From contig NZ_SCTC01000059.1 in assembly GCF_004299445.1 (NCBI RefSeq), forward strand, positions 1 through 36,409: a stretch of DNA of 36,409 bases. The letters run 5' to 3'. Each line of letters opens with the position of its first letter. Within the stretch, counting starts at the first letter, position 1. Positions 17,082-26,007 of the stretch are shown piece by piece. The DNA is from Phenylobacterium sp. GTDB lineage: Bacteria > Pseudomonadota > Alphaproteobacteria > Caulobacterales > Caulobacteraceae. The position numbers were made by a program, and so were the translations under genes. A model generated the notes under the pieces. The model searched no databases. It worked only from the letters and a program-made list of their open reading frames with translations, and was not told the origin of the DNA.

Positions 17082-17908
17082 GCGTCATCTCCGAGGATGG
17101 CCAGCATCTCGAACGCGGCCGCATAGATACCGTTCGCGGCGCCGACAACGGCCCGGTCGCTGAGGCTCGCGACCCCATCGAGCCGGCCCGCCAACTCGCT
17201 CCGCACCGTGCCGGCCACGAAGTCGTGCAGCTGCGCCTGCAGCTTGTCGATGGCGCCCACATCGTGGGGAATACTGACGCCCTTAGCGCCGATGTCGTTG
17301 AGGATCCGGGCTTCGATCGTGCGGGCGACCACGTCCAGGAAGAACTCTTCCAGCTGGCCGGCCGTCAGGTCGTCGAAGGGGCCGAGTCCCTCCTCGGCCA
17401 GGGCGTCGATCGCCTCGAGCATGCCCTGGCGGGCGATGGCTTCGTCCAGGGAGCCGCCCGGCGGACAGATGACTTCGAGCAGCGCGAGGAAGACATCTTC
17501 AGCGGGCCGACCGGCCAGATCGCCCAGGTTCACTCGGCGCAGCGCTTCCGCCGGGCCGTCACGGCTGAAATCACGGACGACGCCGAGGAGACGGCCGGCC
17601 GACGCTCGAGCCTCGCCCATGCGCCGGGCGGCGCGGTCGCTTCCCCCTACCCCGTCGCGCACATAGCGCGAGACGCCCCGCGCCAGGGCGTCGCGATTGC
17701 CGGTCCGGGCGAACTGGTTGAAGGCCGTCCTGGCGCCGCGCAAGGAGCCGGCGCCGCTGACGTCGGGTGTGATGCGCAGCGCCGGCGGCGCAACCGCCGG
17801 CGCGACGGGCGGGGTCGGGTCGAGCGCGGCGACGCCCGCCGCAGGGTCGTCCACCCAACTCGGGATGAGTCCGATCTGAGGGCCGCCGTAGGCGCTGGAC
17901 GTGCCCAT
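17078..17908 (-). CDS. qatB: QatB of the Qat anti-phage system
   Basis: A 276-residue protein with no assigned enzymatic activity. The N-terminus MGTSSAYGGP...LIPSWVDDP, followed by a Pro/Ala-rich linker, is characteristic of QatB; the rest is mostly helical (LEEFFLDVVARTIEARILND, AANGIYAAAFEMLAIL). It starts two bases after the qatA stop and its own stop overlaps qatC, so the four genes form one translationally linked unit. Function within the complex is unknown. Confidence 0.9.
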   Translation of the reverse strand: MGTSSAYGGPQIGLIPSWVDDPAAGVAALDPTPPVAPAVAPPALRITPDVSGAGSLRGARTAFNQFARTGNRDALARGVSRYVRDGVGGSDRAARRMGEARASAGRLLGVVRDFSRDGPAEALRRVNLGDLAGRPAEDVFLALLEVICPPGGSLDEAIARQGMLEAIDALAEEGLGPFDDLTAGQLEEFFLDVVARTIEARILNDIGAKGVSIPHDVGAIDKLQAQLHDFVAGTVRSELAGRLDGVASLSDRAVVGAANGIYAAAFEMLAILGDDA

Positions 17909-17910
17909 GA

Positions 17911-19914
17911 TCAGCCCGGCCGCTTGAGTTTAGCGGCGGCAGCCGCCGCCGCCTTCAGCCCGGCGCTGCCCGCCGTCGTGGCCCAGACCTGTTGCAAGGC
18001 GGCGAATTCAGCGACCAGGCCAGGCTCTACGAAAGCCCCGCCCCAGCTCGTCGCCGCCCAGCCGCCGACCTTCTCGGTCGGGAGGTCCTGTAGGAAGGAG
18101 AGCAGTCGCCGCTGCAGGGGCGCGCGCAGCCGCGCGAGCAGCGCCAGGCCGGCGACGCCCGCCGGAGCCGTGACCAGCTTGTCAGAAGACAGGATACGCG
18201 CCTGTAGGGCGTCGAAGACCTGTTCAGCCTCGGGTTCGGTGAGCCGGCCGACCTCCGGCTCGGCCGACCGCGCAGCCATCGCTGAACCGCTGAGCCGATC
18301 GACGAGGGCTTCCAGATGGTCGGCGGCGATCACGCCGGCGAAGAAGCTGCGCTTGTCGCGGGTGACGAAGACGTAAGGCCGCAAATCGACGTCGGCCAGG
18401 GGCGGATCGATGGCGGCCCAGCCCTTGGCCCAGTCGCTCTTGAGCCAATCGTCGATCTCGGGCGCTGAGCGCGAGGTCGATTTGGCGCGAGATCGGCCCG
18501 CCGGTTCGGCGATTTCGGCCTCCTTCGGCGCCGTCTCGAGGGCGGCCAGAGCCGGCACCTTGCCGTTGGACGCCGCCGCGGCCAGCCGCGAGAGCTGTTC
18601 ATACAGGTCCGGCGCGAACCGTTCGGCGAGCATGATCTTGGCCAACACCGGTAGCTCGATCTCGTCCCCGAAGCCGCGCTCCTCAGCGATCGCGCGCCGA
18701 AGCGCCATGGAATTCAGGAAACGCTTGATCTGCCGTGGGTTGCCGCGCGTCCCGTCGGTGAGCAGGCGGGTGATCTGTGCGCTGATGCGCAAGGCCTCGT
18801 CGACGGGCGGCGGTATGGCGCCCGCCAAGGCGGCCTGGACCGCCTTGCGATCGAGGCCGCGGCTCGCCCAGGGCCGGCGGAGATCTTCCCGGGCCGCGGC
18901 GAGCAAGGCCTGGAACTGCGGAGCCCCCTCCCCTAGCGCGCGCTGGGTGAGCAGAAGCGTCACGTAGGCCCGGGTCTCCGCCAGACCGAGGGCGGGTATC
19001 CGGAACGGAACCTGGATGAGCTTTTCCAGGTAGTTCCGGGCGTAGCTCATCGGACCGGTCGTGGCCGGCAACTCGGGAAAATGGCGGCGGACTGAGTATT
19101 CGATCATCGCCTCGTCGGCGGCGATCACGAACGCGGTCCGCGGCACGAACAGGAACAAGCGGATCGCTTCGAGTGTGGCGATGGCCGTCTCGGGCAAGCA
19201 GCGGTCGAGGTCGTCGATCAGCACCACCAGCTGGTCGATGTCGGCGGCGTCGAGGAGTTCGTCGAACTCCTTGCGGAACGCATGCATCTGATCGGGGACA
19301 GTCTCGGACGCGGAATCGGCCGCCTTCAGCAGCCCGCCGGCCTGTTCGGTCACCGCCTTGAGGTTCTCCGCGGTGATCAGCTCGGCGGGGTTGGCGACCA
19401 GACCGGACAGGCCATCATAGAGCGCCTTCAGCAGATCGGGGGACGGGATGCCCGTTGCAGCGGTGAACGCCAGCCCCCCCGCCTTGTGGGCGACCTTGAA
19501 CCAGTCGACGCGTTTGAGCACCTTCTTCGCCGCCTCGGCCACCTTGGTCGAGGTCGGCCGCGCGCGGCGCAGCTCCGAGACCAGTGTCTCGATCACCACA
19601 GCCTTGGCGTCTTCGAATCCCTCGAAGACCCAGCCGTTGAACCAGAGGGTGACGACGCGCTTGTCGCCTTCGAAGGCGGCCGACGTCATCTTCAGGACGC
19701 TGGATTTGCCCGCGCCCCAGTCGCCATGCACGCCGATGGTCACCGGCACGGTGGCGCTCTGTCGGATCAGGCGCACAACCGTTCGCGCGACCGCCTCGTA
19801 GTAGAGGAGGTCGACGGCCGTCTCTTGATCGCTGAGGAAGAACGGGTCGCTTCGAACGGTCAACGGGGAAGTCTCGCAAGGCGTCGGATGGCAGGCTGAG
19901 CGCCGTGGCCACAC
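17911..19914 (-). CDS. qatA: QatA, KAP-family P-loop ATPase of the Qat anti-phage system
   Basis: A KAP-type NTPase of up to 667 residues. Walker A is GDWGAGKS (64-71), Walker B is LVVLIDDLD (229-237), followed by the KAP Arg/Cys region (DRCLPETAIATLEAI). Between them is a hydrophobic insertion (residues 146-166) as in membrane-associated KAP ATPases. RGNPRQIKRFLN near residue 400 is the conserved sensor region. The start is uncertain: GTG at 19914 has no Shine-Dalgarno, and TTG at 19863 would begin just before SDPFFLSDQETAVDLLYYEA, where homologues normally begin. It heads the qat operon. Confidence 0.92.
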   Translation of the reverse strand: MWPRRSACHPTPCETSPLTVRSDPFFLSDQETAVDLLYYEAVARTVVRLIRQSATVPVTIGVHGDWGAGKSSVLKMTSAAFEGDKRVVTLWFNGWVFEGFEDAKAVVIETLVSELRRARPTSTKVAEAAKKVLKRVDWFKVAHKAGGLAFTAATGIPSPDLLKALYDGLSGLVANPAELITAENLKAVTEQAGGLLKAADSASETVPDQMHAFRKEFDELLDAADIDQLVVLIDDLDRCLPETAIATLEAIRLFLFVPRTAFVIAADEAMIEYSVRRHFPELPATTGPMSYARNYLEKLIQVPFRIPALGLAETRAYVTLLLTQRALGEGAPQFQALLAAAREDLRRPWASRGLDRKAVQAALAGAIPPPVDEALRISAQITRLLTDGTRGNPRQIKRFLNSMALRRAIAEERGFGDEIELPVLAKIMLAERFAPDLYEQLSRLAAAASNGKVPALAALETAPKEAEIAEPAGRSRAKSTSRSAPEIDDWLKSDWAKGWAAIDPPLADVDLRPYVFVTRDKRSFFAGVIAADHLEALVDRLSGSAMAARSAEPEVGRLTEPEAEQVFDALQARILSSDKLVTAPAGVAGLALLARLRAPLQRRLLSFLQDLPTEKVGGWAATSWGGAFVEPGLVAEFAALQQVWATTAGSAGLKAAAAAAAKLKRPG

Positions 19915-20011
19915 CCGCTGCGATCAGGTTCAGGTTAAGCCTGTCGTGGTAAAGCTGTCCACATCCTGTCGGGGCCAGCGCAAGGCTGTGGCGGCCGGCG
20001 CTCCGCACCTT

Positions 20012-20413
20012 CTAGCGACCGCCAAGAACCTCGATGACCGGACAGGATGGCGCCGTGCCGCCGGCGCACCGGCCGACGGCGTCGTCCAACACCATCTCCA
20101 GACGGCGGAGATCCTCGATCTTGGCGCGGACCGCGAAGAGGTGGGCCGCGGCGATCGGCTCGACCTCCGCGCAGGTCCGGCGGCCAGGCTCGGAAAGGGC
20201 GATCAGGGCGCGGATGTCGTCCAGGCTGAAACCGAGCTCGCGCGCGCGCCGGATGAAAACGAGGCGCTGGCGGTGCTCCGGCCGGTAGTCGCGATGACCG
20301 CCGCTGGTGCGGTCGGGCTCCGGCATCAGGCCGACGCGTTCGTAGTAGCGAACAGTCTCCAGATTCACCCCGGCGTCCGCGGCCAGGCGGCCGCGCGTCA
20401 GTCCATGTCCCAT
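20012..20413 (-). CDS. merR: MerR-family metal regulator, Hg-type
   Basis: A 133-residue repressor/activator. The N-terminal winged HTH is seen in RLAADAGVNLETVRYYERVG, with HRDYRPEHRQRLVFIRRARE following, then the dimerisation helix. Three Cys (Cys81, Cys116 and Cys124 in CAGGTAPSC) sit where Tn21/Tn501-type MerR has its Hg(II) ligands (82, 117, 126), with one residue less in the last loop. It is divergent from a MerT-like gene, and a dyad in a 19-bp promoter spacer lies between them. An in-frame extension upstream to 21157 is open but runs through merT and was rejected; ATG at 20413 begins the domain. Confidence 0.9.
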   Translation of the reverse strand: MGHGLTRGRLAADAGVNLETVRYYERVGLMPEPDRTSGGHRDYRPEHRQRLVFIRRARELGFSLDDIRALIALSEPGRRTCAEVEPIAAAHLFAVRAKIEDLRRLEMVLDDAVGRCAGGTAPSCPVIEVLGGR

Positions 20414-20427
20414 GGCGCAGAAAGTCC

Positions 20428-20458
20428 TTGTTCCTGTAGTGGCTACAGGTTGCAGACT
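20428..20458 (+). promoter_or_regulatory. MerR-type promoter/operator for merT
   Basis: A -35 TTGTTC (20428-20433) and -10 CAGACT (20453-20458) are separated by 19 bp, the overlong spacer typical of MerR-activated promoters. Inside and at its edge is a perfect dyad, CCTGTAG-TGG-CTACAGG (20433-20449). Predicted transcription starts near 20465, leaving room for the GGAGG site before merT. merR reads away on the other strand, allowing autoregulation. Confidence 0.85.
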
Positions 20459-20483
20459 AGCATCAAGCGCGACGGAGGTCTGG

Positions 20484-20876
20484 ATGTCATTGGGAAGTGA
20501 GCGGCGCCCCCGCGGAACGGCCGAAGCCGCCGTGGGCTGGGCGGCCGCTGTCGGGGCTGGCGCCGCCCTGCTGGCCTGGATCTCGTGCTGTGTGCTCCCG
20601 ATCGCCTTGTCGCTCGCTGGTCTGAGCCTCGCCGGGACCGCGTGGTTGGCCGGCCAGAGGACATGGCTGACCTTCGCCGCGCTGGCGGTGCTCGCCCTGG
20701 GTTGGGTGATGACCTGGCGTCGCCGACGGGCCTGCGCGCGCGCCAGTTCATGCGCCGTCCCTTCCCGATTGACGGTAGGCCTGCTGACCGTCGCCACCCT
20801 TCTGACCCTCGCGGCCTTGGCCTGGCAACCGCTCTTGGAGCCCAGGCTGCTCGCAATCCTCAGGACCCTCGGATGA
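20484..20876 (+). CDS. merT: MerT-like mercuric ion transporter
   Basis: A 130-residue inner-membrane protein with three spans. The vicinal Cys pair in the first helix (Cys35-Cys36 in AWISCCVLPIALSLAG) and a second pair in the cytoplasmic loop (Cys84 and Cys90) match the Hg(II) transfer path of MerT. GGAGG six bases before the ATG at 20484 fixes the start. It is controlled by the MerR-type promoter just upstream. No merP or merA lies in the window, so import would be coupled to some other process, or the metal may not be Hg. The stop overlaps the next gene (ATGA). Confidence 0.82.
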   Translation: MSLGSERRPRGTAEAAVGWAAAVGAGAALLAWISCCVLPIALSLAGLSLAGTAWLAGQRTWLTFAALAVLALGWVMTWRRRRACARASSCAVPSRLTVGLLTVATLLTLAALAWQPLLEPRLLAILRTLG

Positions 20877-21136
20877 CCCCTACGACGTTGCAGCTCGCCT
20901 CCACCCTTACTTGCCCGGCCTGCGCAGCCCGGACGACCCAGATCATGCCAACCGACGCGTGCCAGTATTTCTTCGACTGCCCAAGCTGCGGCGCCGTCCT
21001 CAAACCCAAGCCCGGCGACTGCTGCGTGTTCTGCTCCTATGCGGACGTGCCCTGCCCTCCGGTCCAACAGGATGGAAAAGGCTGCTGCGGCTCGACGCCG
21101 ATACCGCCGCGACCTTCCACAGGCTGGAGGTCGTAG
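20873..21136 (+). CDS. Small Cys-rich protein coupled to merT
   Basis: An 87-residue cytoplasmic-looking protein with two CxxC pairs (TCPACA, DCPSCG) resembling a zinc ribbon, then GDCCVFCSYADVPCPPVQ and a GCCG near the end. The GDCCVFCSY motif is one I associate with small genes next to MerT-type transporters; the role is unknown, and metal buffering or relay is a guess from eleven Cys. The ATG overlaps the merT stop. It converges with the MAPEG gene. Confidence 0.75.
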   Translation: MTPTTLQLASTLTCPACAARTTQIMPTDACQYFFDCPSCGAVLKPKPGDCCVFCSYADVPCPPVQQDGKGCCGSTPIPPRPSTGWRS

Positions 21137-21166
21137 ACTGCCCAGGAGGGTCGCCAAGGGCGCCGC

Positions 21167-21739
21167 TCAAGCCTTCCCGATGACATCCCGGACGATGGCG
21201 ATGATCACCCAGGCATAGGCCCCGAGCATCGGGAGGGCCGTGGTGGCGACGCCGAAGGCGCGGCCGCCGGCCCCGTGCGGATAGCCGAGAAGGAAGGTCG
21301 CGCGGCCAAGACAGAAGAGCGCCACGGAGCCGAGGACGTAGGCAATCGGCGCCTCCCCCTCGACGGTGGCGAGCGCGACATGGCCGACGATGGCGATGAA
21401 CGCCTGCTCCAAGGTATTCTGCAGGAAGGCCGCGGGCACCGCCAGTCGGGCGCTGGGCGCGCCGAAGGCGGAGCCGGGGTTGTCGTCCTTCGACTCGAAC
21501 CGGACCTTCGCCACCATACGAATGGCGATCACCACCCAGAGCGCCACGACCAGGTCGGCGCGCAGGACGAGGGCGAGCCGCTCCGCCACGCCGGTCGGGA
21601 AGTTGAACCAGACCGGAAGAGCGAGGGTGACCAAGGCGAGTGTCGGAGCGCAGACCAGGAAGGCGATCAGCGAACGGCGCCTCACGCGCCTCTGTTCGAG
21701 AGGAAGATCCACCTTGGGCGGTTGCGGCGTTCGGGTCAT
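21167..21739 (-). CDS. MAPEG-family membrane protein
   Basis: A 190-residue integral membrane protein with about four spans. The MAPEG signature is visible as FLQNTLEQAFIAIVGHVAL followed by LGRATFLLGYPHGAGGRAFG. MAPEG members include glutathione-dependent transferases and peroxidases, but bacterial ones are mostly uncharacterised. Its ATG overlaps the stop of the TPR-methyltransferase gene by four bases, so it is the last gene of a four-gene operon that begins with a cation transporter. Any link to metal or oxidative stress is inferred from this position. Confidence 0.85.
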   Translation of the reverse strand: MTRTPQPPKVDLPLEQRRVRRRSLIAFLVCAPTLALVTLALPVWFNFPTGVAERLALVLRADLVVALWVVIAIRMVAKVRFESKDDNPGSAFGAPSARLAVPAAFLQNTLEQAFIAIVGHVALATVEGEAPIAYVLGSVALFCLGRATFLLGYPHGAGGRAFGVATTALPMLGAYAWVIIAIVRDVIGKA

Positions 21740-24012
21740 CGCCGCCGCCGATGGCGCGAGCGCCGCGCCCAGATCCGGTAGGTGTCGCCGAACACTTCCG
21801 GATGGTTCAGCTCGTGGCGATGCAGGGCCGTGAGGTCCTGAATCGCCCCTAGAGCAGGGTGTTCGGCGAGGAAACGCGTCCGGTCCGCGGCGTGGCCGAA
21901 CTGTAGCCCGAGGAATTCCAAGCCGGCGTCGTCCAGCAGCTGACCCACTTGCGGCAGGGTGAAACGATGCTCATTGACGTGGAAGACAAGGTCGCGGCAG
22001 TCCGACGTGGTCCAGAAATCGGAGGCGGGGCTCAACACCGTCTCCAGTTCGGGGGAGCGGGGTCGGACCATCAGGTCATGGCGGAGGTCGCGGACCCCTT
22101 CGGGTGTGGCGGGATAGCCCCGGGCGGCGATGTGGGCCCGGGCCTCGACGACGCCCTGGCGTCCGAGCTCGCTGTAGAGGCCGATGAACAGCAGGCCGCC
22201 GGGCTTGAGCAGATCCGACAGCACCTGCAGGCCCGCGGCCGGGTCGGCCATGTGGTGCAGCACGCCGAAACTGTCGATGAGATCGAACCGCTCGGTGAGG
22301 ACCGGAAGGTCGAGGATGTCGGCTTGCAGGTGCTCGACGTTCGCGAGGCCGTATTCTTGGGTCTTCCGCATCGCGTAGCCGAGGCTCGCGCCGCTGAGGT
22401 CGACGGCCAAGATCGACGCGTCCTTGTAGGTGTTGGCGACCCGCATGGTCTCCAGTCCGGTGCCGCAGCCGGCGATGAGGACACGCGGGCGCTCGACCTC
22501 CGGCGCCTGGCCCTCCCCAAGATGTGGCAGCGCGATGCGCACGGCGTCGGCGAAGGCAAGCGGAGTGCCGACGCCGCACCGCGTCCACCGGGGATAGGGG
22601 CTCTCTTCGTATTGCCGCTGGACCGCAACGGAGATGAGGTCGGTGGCCGCCTTGAGCACCGCCAACCCGGCGCGCAATTCCCTCTCCAGCGCCGGTTCGG
22701 CGACCTGCTCGCGGACTAGGTCGGCGATGGCCGGAACGAGATCGCGCAAGAGTCTAGCCGCGTGCGGGGTCGTGCTCAGAGGGCGGTAAGCCGCCAGGAT
22801 GGCGATCCGGACAGCGTCGCCCGGACGGCGGCCCAAGTCATCGCGGTCGAGCAACTTGCCGAGCTGTTCGACGCCCCGGTGTTCGTCAGGGCTGACGAAG
22901 TAGGCGTACTCGTTGAGGAAGGCCTGGCGGGCCAAGCGGGCCGCCAGGGCTAATTCGTCGTCCAGAGCCTCGGGCGCTTCAACAGCTGCCGCGAGCAGAT
23001 CCGCACGCAGCCGCACCATGAGCAACTCGACCGCAATGCTTGGAATCGGCGCCGCTTCGAGCAACGCGAGGAACAGCGGATCCTGGACCAGCCGCGCGGC
23101 GACTGCGCCGTCTTCGGCGATGATCCGCGCGATGTCGGCCGGCCGCGCCTCAATGGCGTGCAGCAGCCTGTCGATCTCAGCGTCCTGCCGCAGAACGGCC
23201 AGGGTCGCCGTAGCCAGATTGCGCGGATTGACGTCGTCGTGATCGAAGAGCTGCAGCAGGACGCTCCGGAACATCTCGCCGGAGGGCGCGACCTTGGTGT
23301 GCCGCAGGCTGCTGGCCAGCAGGCGCCACAGGCCCGGCGTCTGCGGGCTCAAGTCCACGGCGCGGGCCAGGTCTTCGAGGCCTTCGAGGCCCTGACCGAG
23401 CTGCAGGCGGGCCACCCCGAGGTTCGACCACAACCCCGGGGCCATCGGATGGCTTGGGGGCATGCCGTCCAGCGCTGTGGCGAAGAGCGGCCCAGCCCGG
23501 GACGGCTCACCGCGCCGAAGGAGCAGGAGGCCGTAGCCGTTGAGCGCCACCGGCAACCTCGGCGAGAGGCGTAGCGCGGTCTGGTAGCGCTGTTCGGCCG
23601 CCTGCCCCCGTCCAAGGCCGCGCAGCGCCTCGGCGGCGAAAGCGAAGGCTTCGGCGAAGTCCGGTTTCAGCGCTGCGGCGCGCTCGAAGTACGGCAGGGC
23701 CTTGGCCAAGGCGTGGGCCCGTCGATGGGCCTCACCGAGATTGAACTGGATGAACGGGTTCTTGGGCTGACCCGCCAACGCGCGTTGGAAGAGCGCGAGG
23801 GCCTCGGCTGTCCGCCCTTCCTGCATCGCCACGCCGGCCACGACGTTCAGCGCTGACGGATCGGCAGGCGCGAAGCCAAGGGCGAGGCGGGCTTCGGTCT
23901 CGGCCGCGCGCCATCGCCCGGCATTGTAGTGATCGACGGCCCGGCCGACAGCCTGCACGAATTCAGGGCGGGCCGACGCCGCGCCGCGGACGGACGGATG
24001 GCGGGCGGCCAT
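21736..24012 (-). CDS. TPR-repeat protein with C-terminal SAM-dependent methyltransferase
   Basis: A 758-residue two-part protein. Residues about 20-240 form TPR repeats (AALGLAPADPSALNVVAGVAM-like units, NPFIQFNLGEAHRRAHALAK). Residues about 465-640 form a class I methyltransferase with motif I IAGCGTGLE (513-521), an acidic residue after strand 2 (AVDLS), and FGVLHHMADP then LLKPGGLLFIGLY. QYEESPYPRW precedes it, as in related TPR-methyltransferases. The substrate, small molecule or protein, is unknown. GGGAGGG six bases before the ATG is a strong ribosome site. It lies 15 bp after the FTR1 gene and overlaps the MAPEG gene. Confidence 0.88.
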   Translation of the reverse strand: MAARHPSVRGAASARPEFVQAVGRAVDHYNAGRWRAAETEARLALGFAPADPSALNVVAGVAMQEGRTAEALALFQRALAGQPKNPFIQFNLGEAHRRAHALAKALPYFERAAALKPDFAEAFAFAAEALRGLGRGQAAEQRYQTALRLSPRLPVALNGYGLLLLRRGEPSRAGPLFATALDGMPPSHPMAPGLWSNLGVARLQLGQGLEGLEDLARAVDLSPQTPGLWRLLASSLRHTKVAPSGEMFRSVLLQLFDHDDVNPRNLATATLAVLRQDAEIDRLLHAIEARPADIARIIAEDGAVAARLVQDPLFLALLEAAPIPSIAVELLMVRLRADLLAAAVEAPEALDDELALAARLARQAFLNEYAYFVSPDEHRGVEQLGKLLDRDDLGRRPGDAVRIAILAAYRPLSTTPHAARLLRDLVPAIADLVREQVAEPALERELRAGLAVLKAATDLISVAVQRQYEESPYPRWTRCGVGTPLAFADAVRIALPHLGEGQAPEVERPRVLIAGCGTGLETMRVANTYKDASILAVDLSGASLGYAMRKTQEYGLANVEHLQADILDLPVLTERFDLIDSFGVLHHMADPAAGLQVLSDLLKPGGLLFIGLYSELGRQGVVEARAHIAARGYPATPEGVRDLRHDLMVRPRSPELETVLSPASDFWTTSDCRDLVFHVNEHRFTLPQVGQLLDDAGLEFLGLQFGHAADRTRFLAEHPALGAIQDLTALHRHELNHPEVFGDTYRIWARRSRHRRRR

Positions 24013-24027
24013 GGATCGCCCTCCCCG

Positions 24028-26007
24028 CTAGGGCGCGTCCGCCGCGTGGACCGCGGCGGCGCGACGGTTGTGGAGGAAGCCGGCGATCAGCACGCCCAGC
24101 GCAGAGAACTGCGCGGCCAGCGTCTGTAGGGTGGCGTAGAAGCCGAGCACCTCGATGCGCGGCAAGCCCCGCACCGCGGAGACGCTGATCATCCCGGCCT
24201 CCTGCAGCGCAGCGACGCCCTTGCCCGCCAGCACCACGGCCAGGACCGCCACCAGGGCGGCGCTGAACGCGAAGAACTTCCCGATCGGCAGCTTGCGGCT
24301 GTACCGCAGCATGATCCAGGCGACGGCGCCCAAGGCGGCGACGGCGACACCCGCACCGGCCAGGACAGCCGGCGCGGTCGCAGGGTTCCAGAGCGCGGCG
24401 TAGAAGAGGATGGTCTCGAACACCTCGCGGTAGACCACGACGAAGGTCAGCAGGAACAGGAACCAAGCCGAGCGGCGCGAGAGCGCGCGTGAGAGCTTCT
24501 CACGGATGTAGCGCTGCCAGGCGTCGGCCTGGCTCTTGCCGTGCATCCAGATTCCGACGCTGAGCAGCACAACCGCCGCGAAGAGGGCGCCGAAGCCCTC
24601 CGTCAGTTCTCGGCTCGCGCCGCTGATGGTGATCAAATAGGTCGCCGCCACCCAGGTGGCGACGCCGGCGGCGAGCGCGCTCGCCCAGCCACCGTGGACA
24701 TAGGCCAGCACGTCCTGCCGCTCAGCCTTGCGCAGGAAGGCGATCATGGCCACCACGATGAGCAGCGCTTCCAGGCCTTCGCGGAGCAGCACGGTGAAGG
24801 CGCCCAGGAACGCCGAAGCCATGTCGGCCTTGGCCGGCGCGAGGATCGCCTCGGTCTCGCCGAACAAGTCCTCGATGAGGACCGCCTGTTCTCGCACAGC
24901 CTCGACCGGGACGCCGCGAGCGATGCGCTGCCGGAACTCGCCCATGGCCGCCTCGATTCGCGCCAGCAGGGCGCGGTCGCGGGCGGCGATCGCCGGCTCC
25001 ACCGGCTCAACGCCGTCGAGATAGGTCGAAAGCGCCAGATCGGTGGCCGCCCGCCGGTCTCCCGCCGCATAGGCCCTGACGGTCGCGGCGAGCTTCGCCC
25101 GCGCCACGTCCAACACTGGACCATCGGAGGGAGTGGTCACAACCTCGGGCGACCGACGCAAGAAGGCTGTGAGGTCCCCCGCGTTCTTCGCGCCGAGGGT
25201 CGCAGCCAAGCTGGCCGGAGTAACACGGGTGATCGCCGCCAGATCTGGAAACGCCGCGCGAACCTCGGGATCGCTACGCCACAGACGCTCCCCGCGCTGC
25301 GCGGCCTCGGCGTCATAAGCGAAGCGGCCCACATAGAAGGCCAGCGCCCAGCGGTCCTCGGCCGGCAGGTGGGCGAAGCTCGCCATCGCCGTGCCGTCCA
25401 AACCCTGATCGATCACCTGGTAGAGCGCGAAGACACTGCGGTGATCGGCGCGCGCGCGATCGGCGAAAGCGATCGGCGGCGGGTCCATGCCCTTGGCGTC
25501 GGGCCCCTTCCCGTCGCCGTTCACGCCGTGGCATGAGGCGCATTGCTCGCCGAAGAGCGCCGCGCCACGCTGAAGGTCCGGAGTGCCCTGCGGCGCGAGC
25601 GCGACGGGGTAGGCCGCCAGGAGCTCGGCAGCCAGGCTCCGCGCCCTGGTCGCCACAAGCGCCGGCGAGGCCTTCTGGGAGATGGCTTTCTCGAGTTCGA
25701 CGGCGCCGCGTTCGAGCCCCGGTTTGGACGCGATGCCGGGCAAACTCTTCAAGCGGGTGCGGACGGAACCCGAAAACTCCACCATCTCGGCGTATTCCGC
25801 CGGGTTGGACACTCGGCCGTTCTCGACGGCGCCCGCATAGTCCACGGCCACATAGTCGAGCAGCCGCCAGATCGTCTCCGCGGGCGTCGCCTCGGCGCGG
25901 GCCCCGCCGGCCAACACAGCCCAGCTGACAACGATGAGACTGAGAAGCAGTATCCTTCGAAGGCCGCACTCGATCGAAGTGGGCAGGCGCGCGCAATCAG
26001 CTGACAT
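24028..26007 (-). CDS. Cytochrome c / FTR1 fusion metal permease (PbrT-like)
   Basis: A 659-residue protein. Order: signal peptide (about 1-38), a helical periplasmic region, a class I cytochrome c domain (CASCH at 156-160, axial Met likely Met208 in GTAMASF), another helical region, and a C-terminal FTR1 permease of about seven spans. The two REXXE iron-binding motifs are present (REGLE 409-413, REVFE 527-531). FTR1 proteins fused to cytochrome c include PbrT of lead-resistance operons as well as iron uptake permeases. Next to it are a cation transporter and an lspA-like gene under a CadR/PbrR-type operator, which favours the Pb-type role; iron remains possible. It overlaps the transporter gene by 11 bases. 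Confidence 0.9.
   Translation of the reverse strand: MSADCARLPTSIECGLRRILLLSLIVVSWAVLAGGARAEATPAETIWRLLDYVAVDYAGAVENGRVSNPAEYAEMVEFSGSVRTRLKSLPGIASKPGLERGAVELEKAISQKASPALVATRARSLAAELLAAYPVALAPQGTPDLQRGAALFGEQCASCHGVNGDGKGPDAKGMDPPPIAFADRARADHRSVFALYQVIDQGLDGTAMASFAHLPAEDRWALAFYVGRFAYDAEAAQRGERLWRSDPEVRAAFPDLAAITRVTPASLAATLGAKNAGDLTAFLRRSPEVVTTPSDGPVLDVARAKLAATVRAYAAGDRRAATDLALSTYLDGVEPVEPAIAARDRALLARIEAAMGEFRQRIARGVPVEAVREQAVLIEDLFGETEAILAPAKADMASAFLGAFTVLLREGLEALLIVVAMIAFLRKAERQDVLAYVHGGWASALAAGVATWVAATYLITISGASRELTEGFGALFAAVVLLSVGIWMHGKSQADAWQRYIREKLSRALSRRSAWFLFLLTFVVVYREVFETILFYAALWNPATAPAVLAGAGVAVAALGAVAWIMLRYSRKLPIGKFFAFSAALVAVLAVVLAGKGVAALQEAGMISVSAVRGLPRIEVLGFYATLQTLAAQFSALGVLIAGFLHNRRAAAVHAADAP

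Noticed and set aside
20012..21157. A 381-residue version of MerR
   Set aside because: The extra N-terminus is antisense to merT and its partner; the MerR domain begins exactly at the ATG at 20413, beside a MerR-type promoter.
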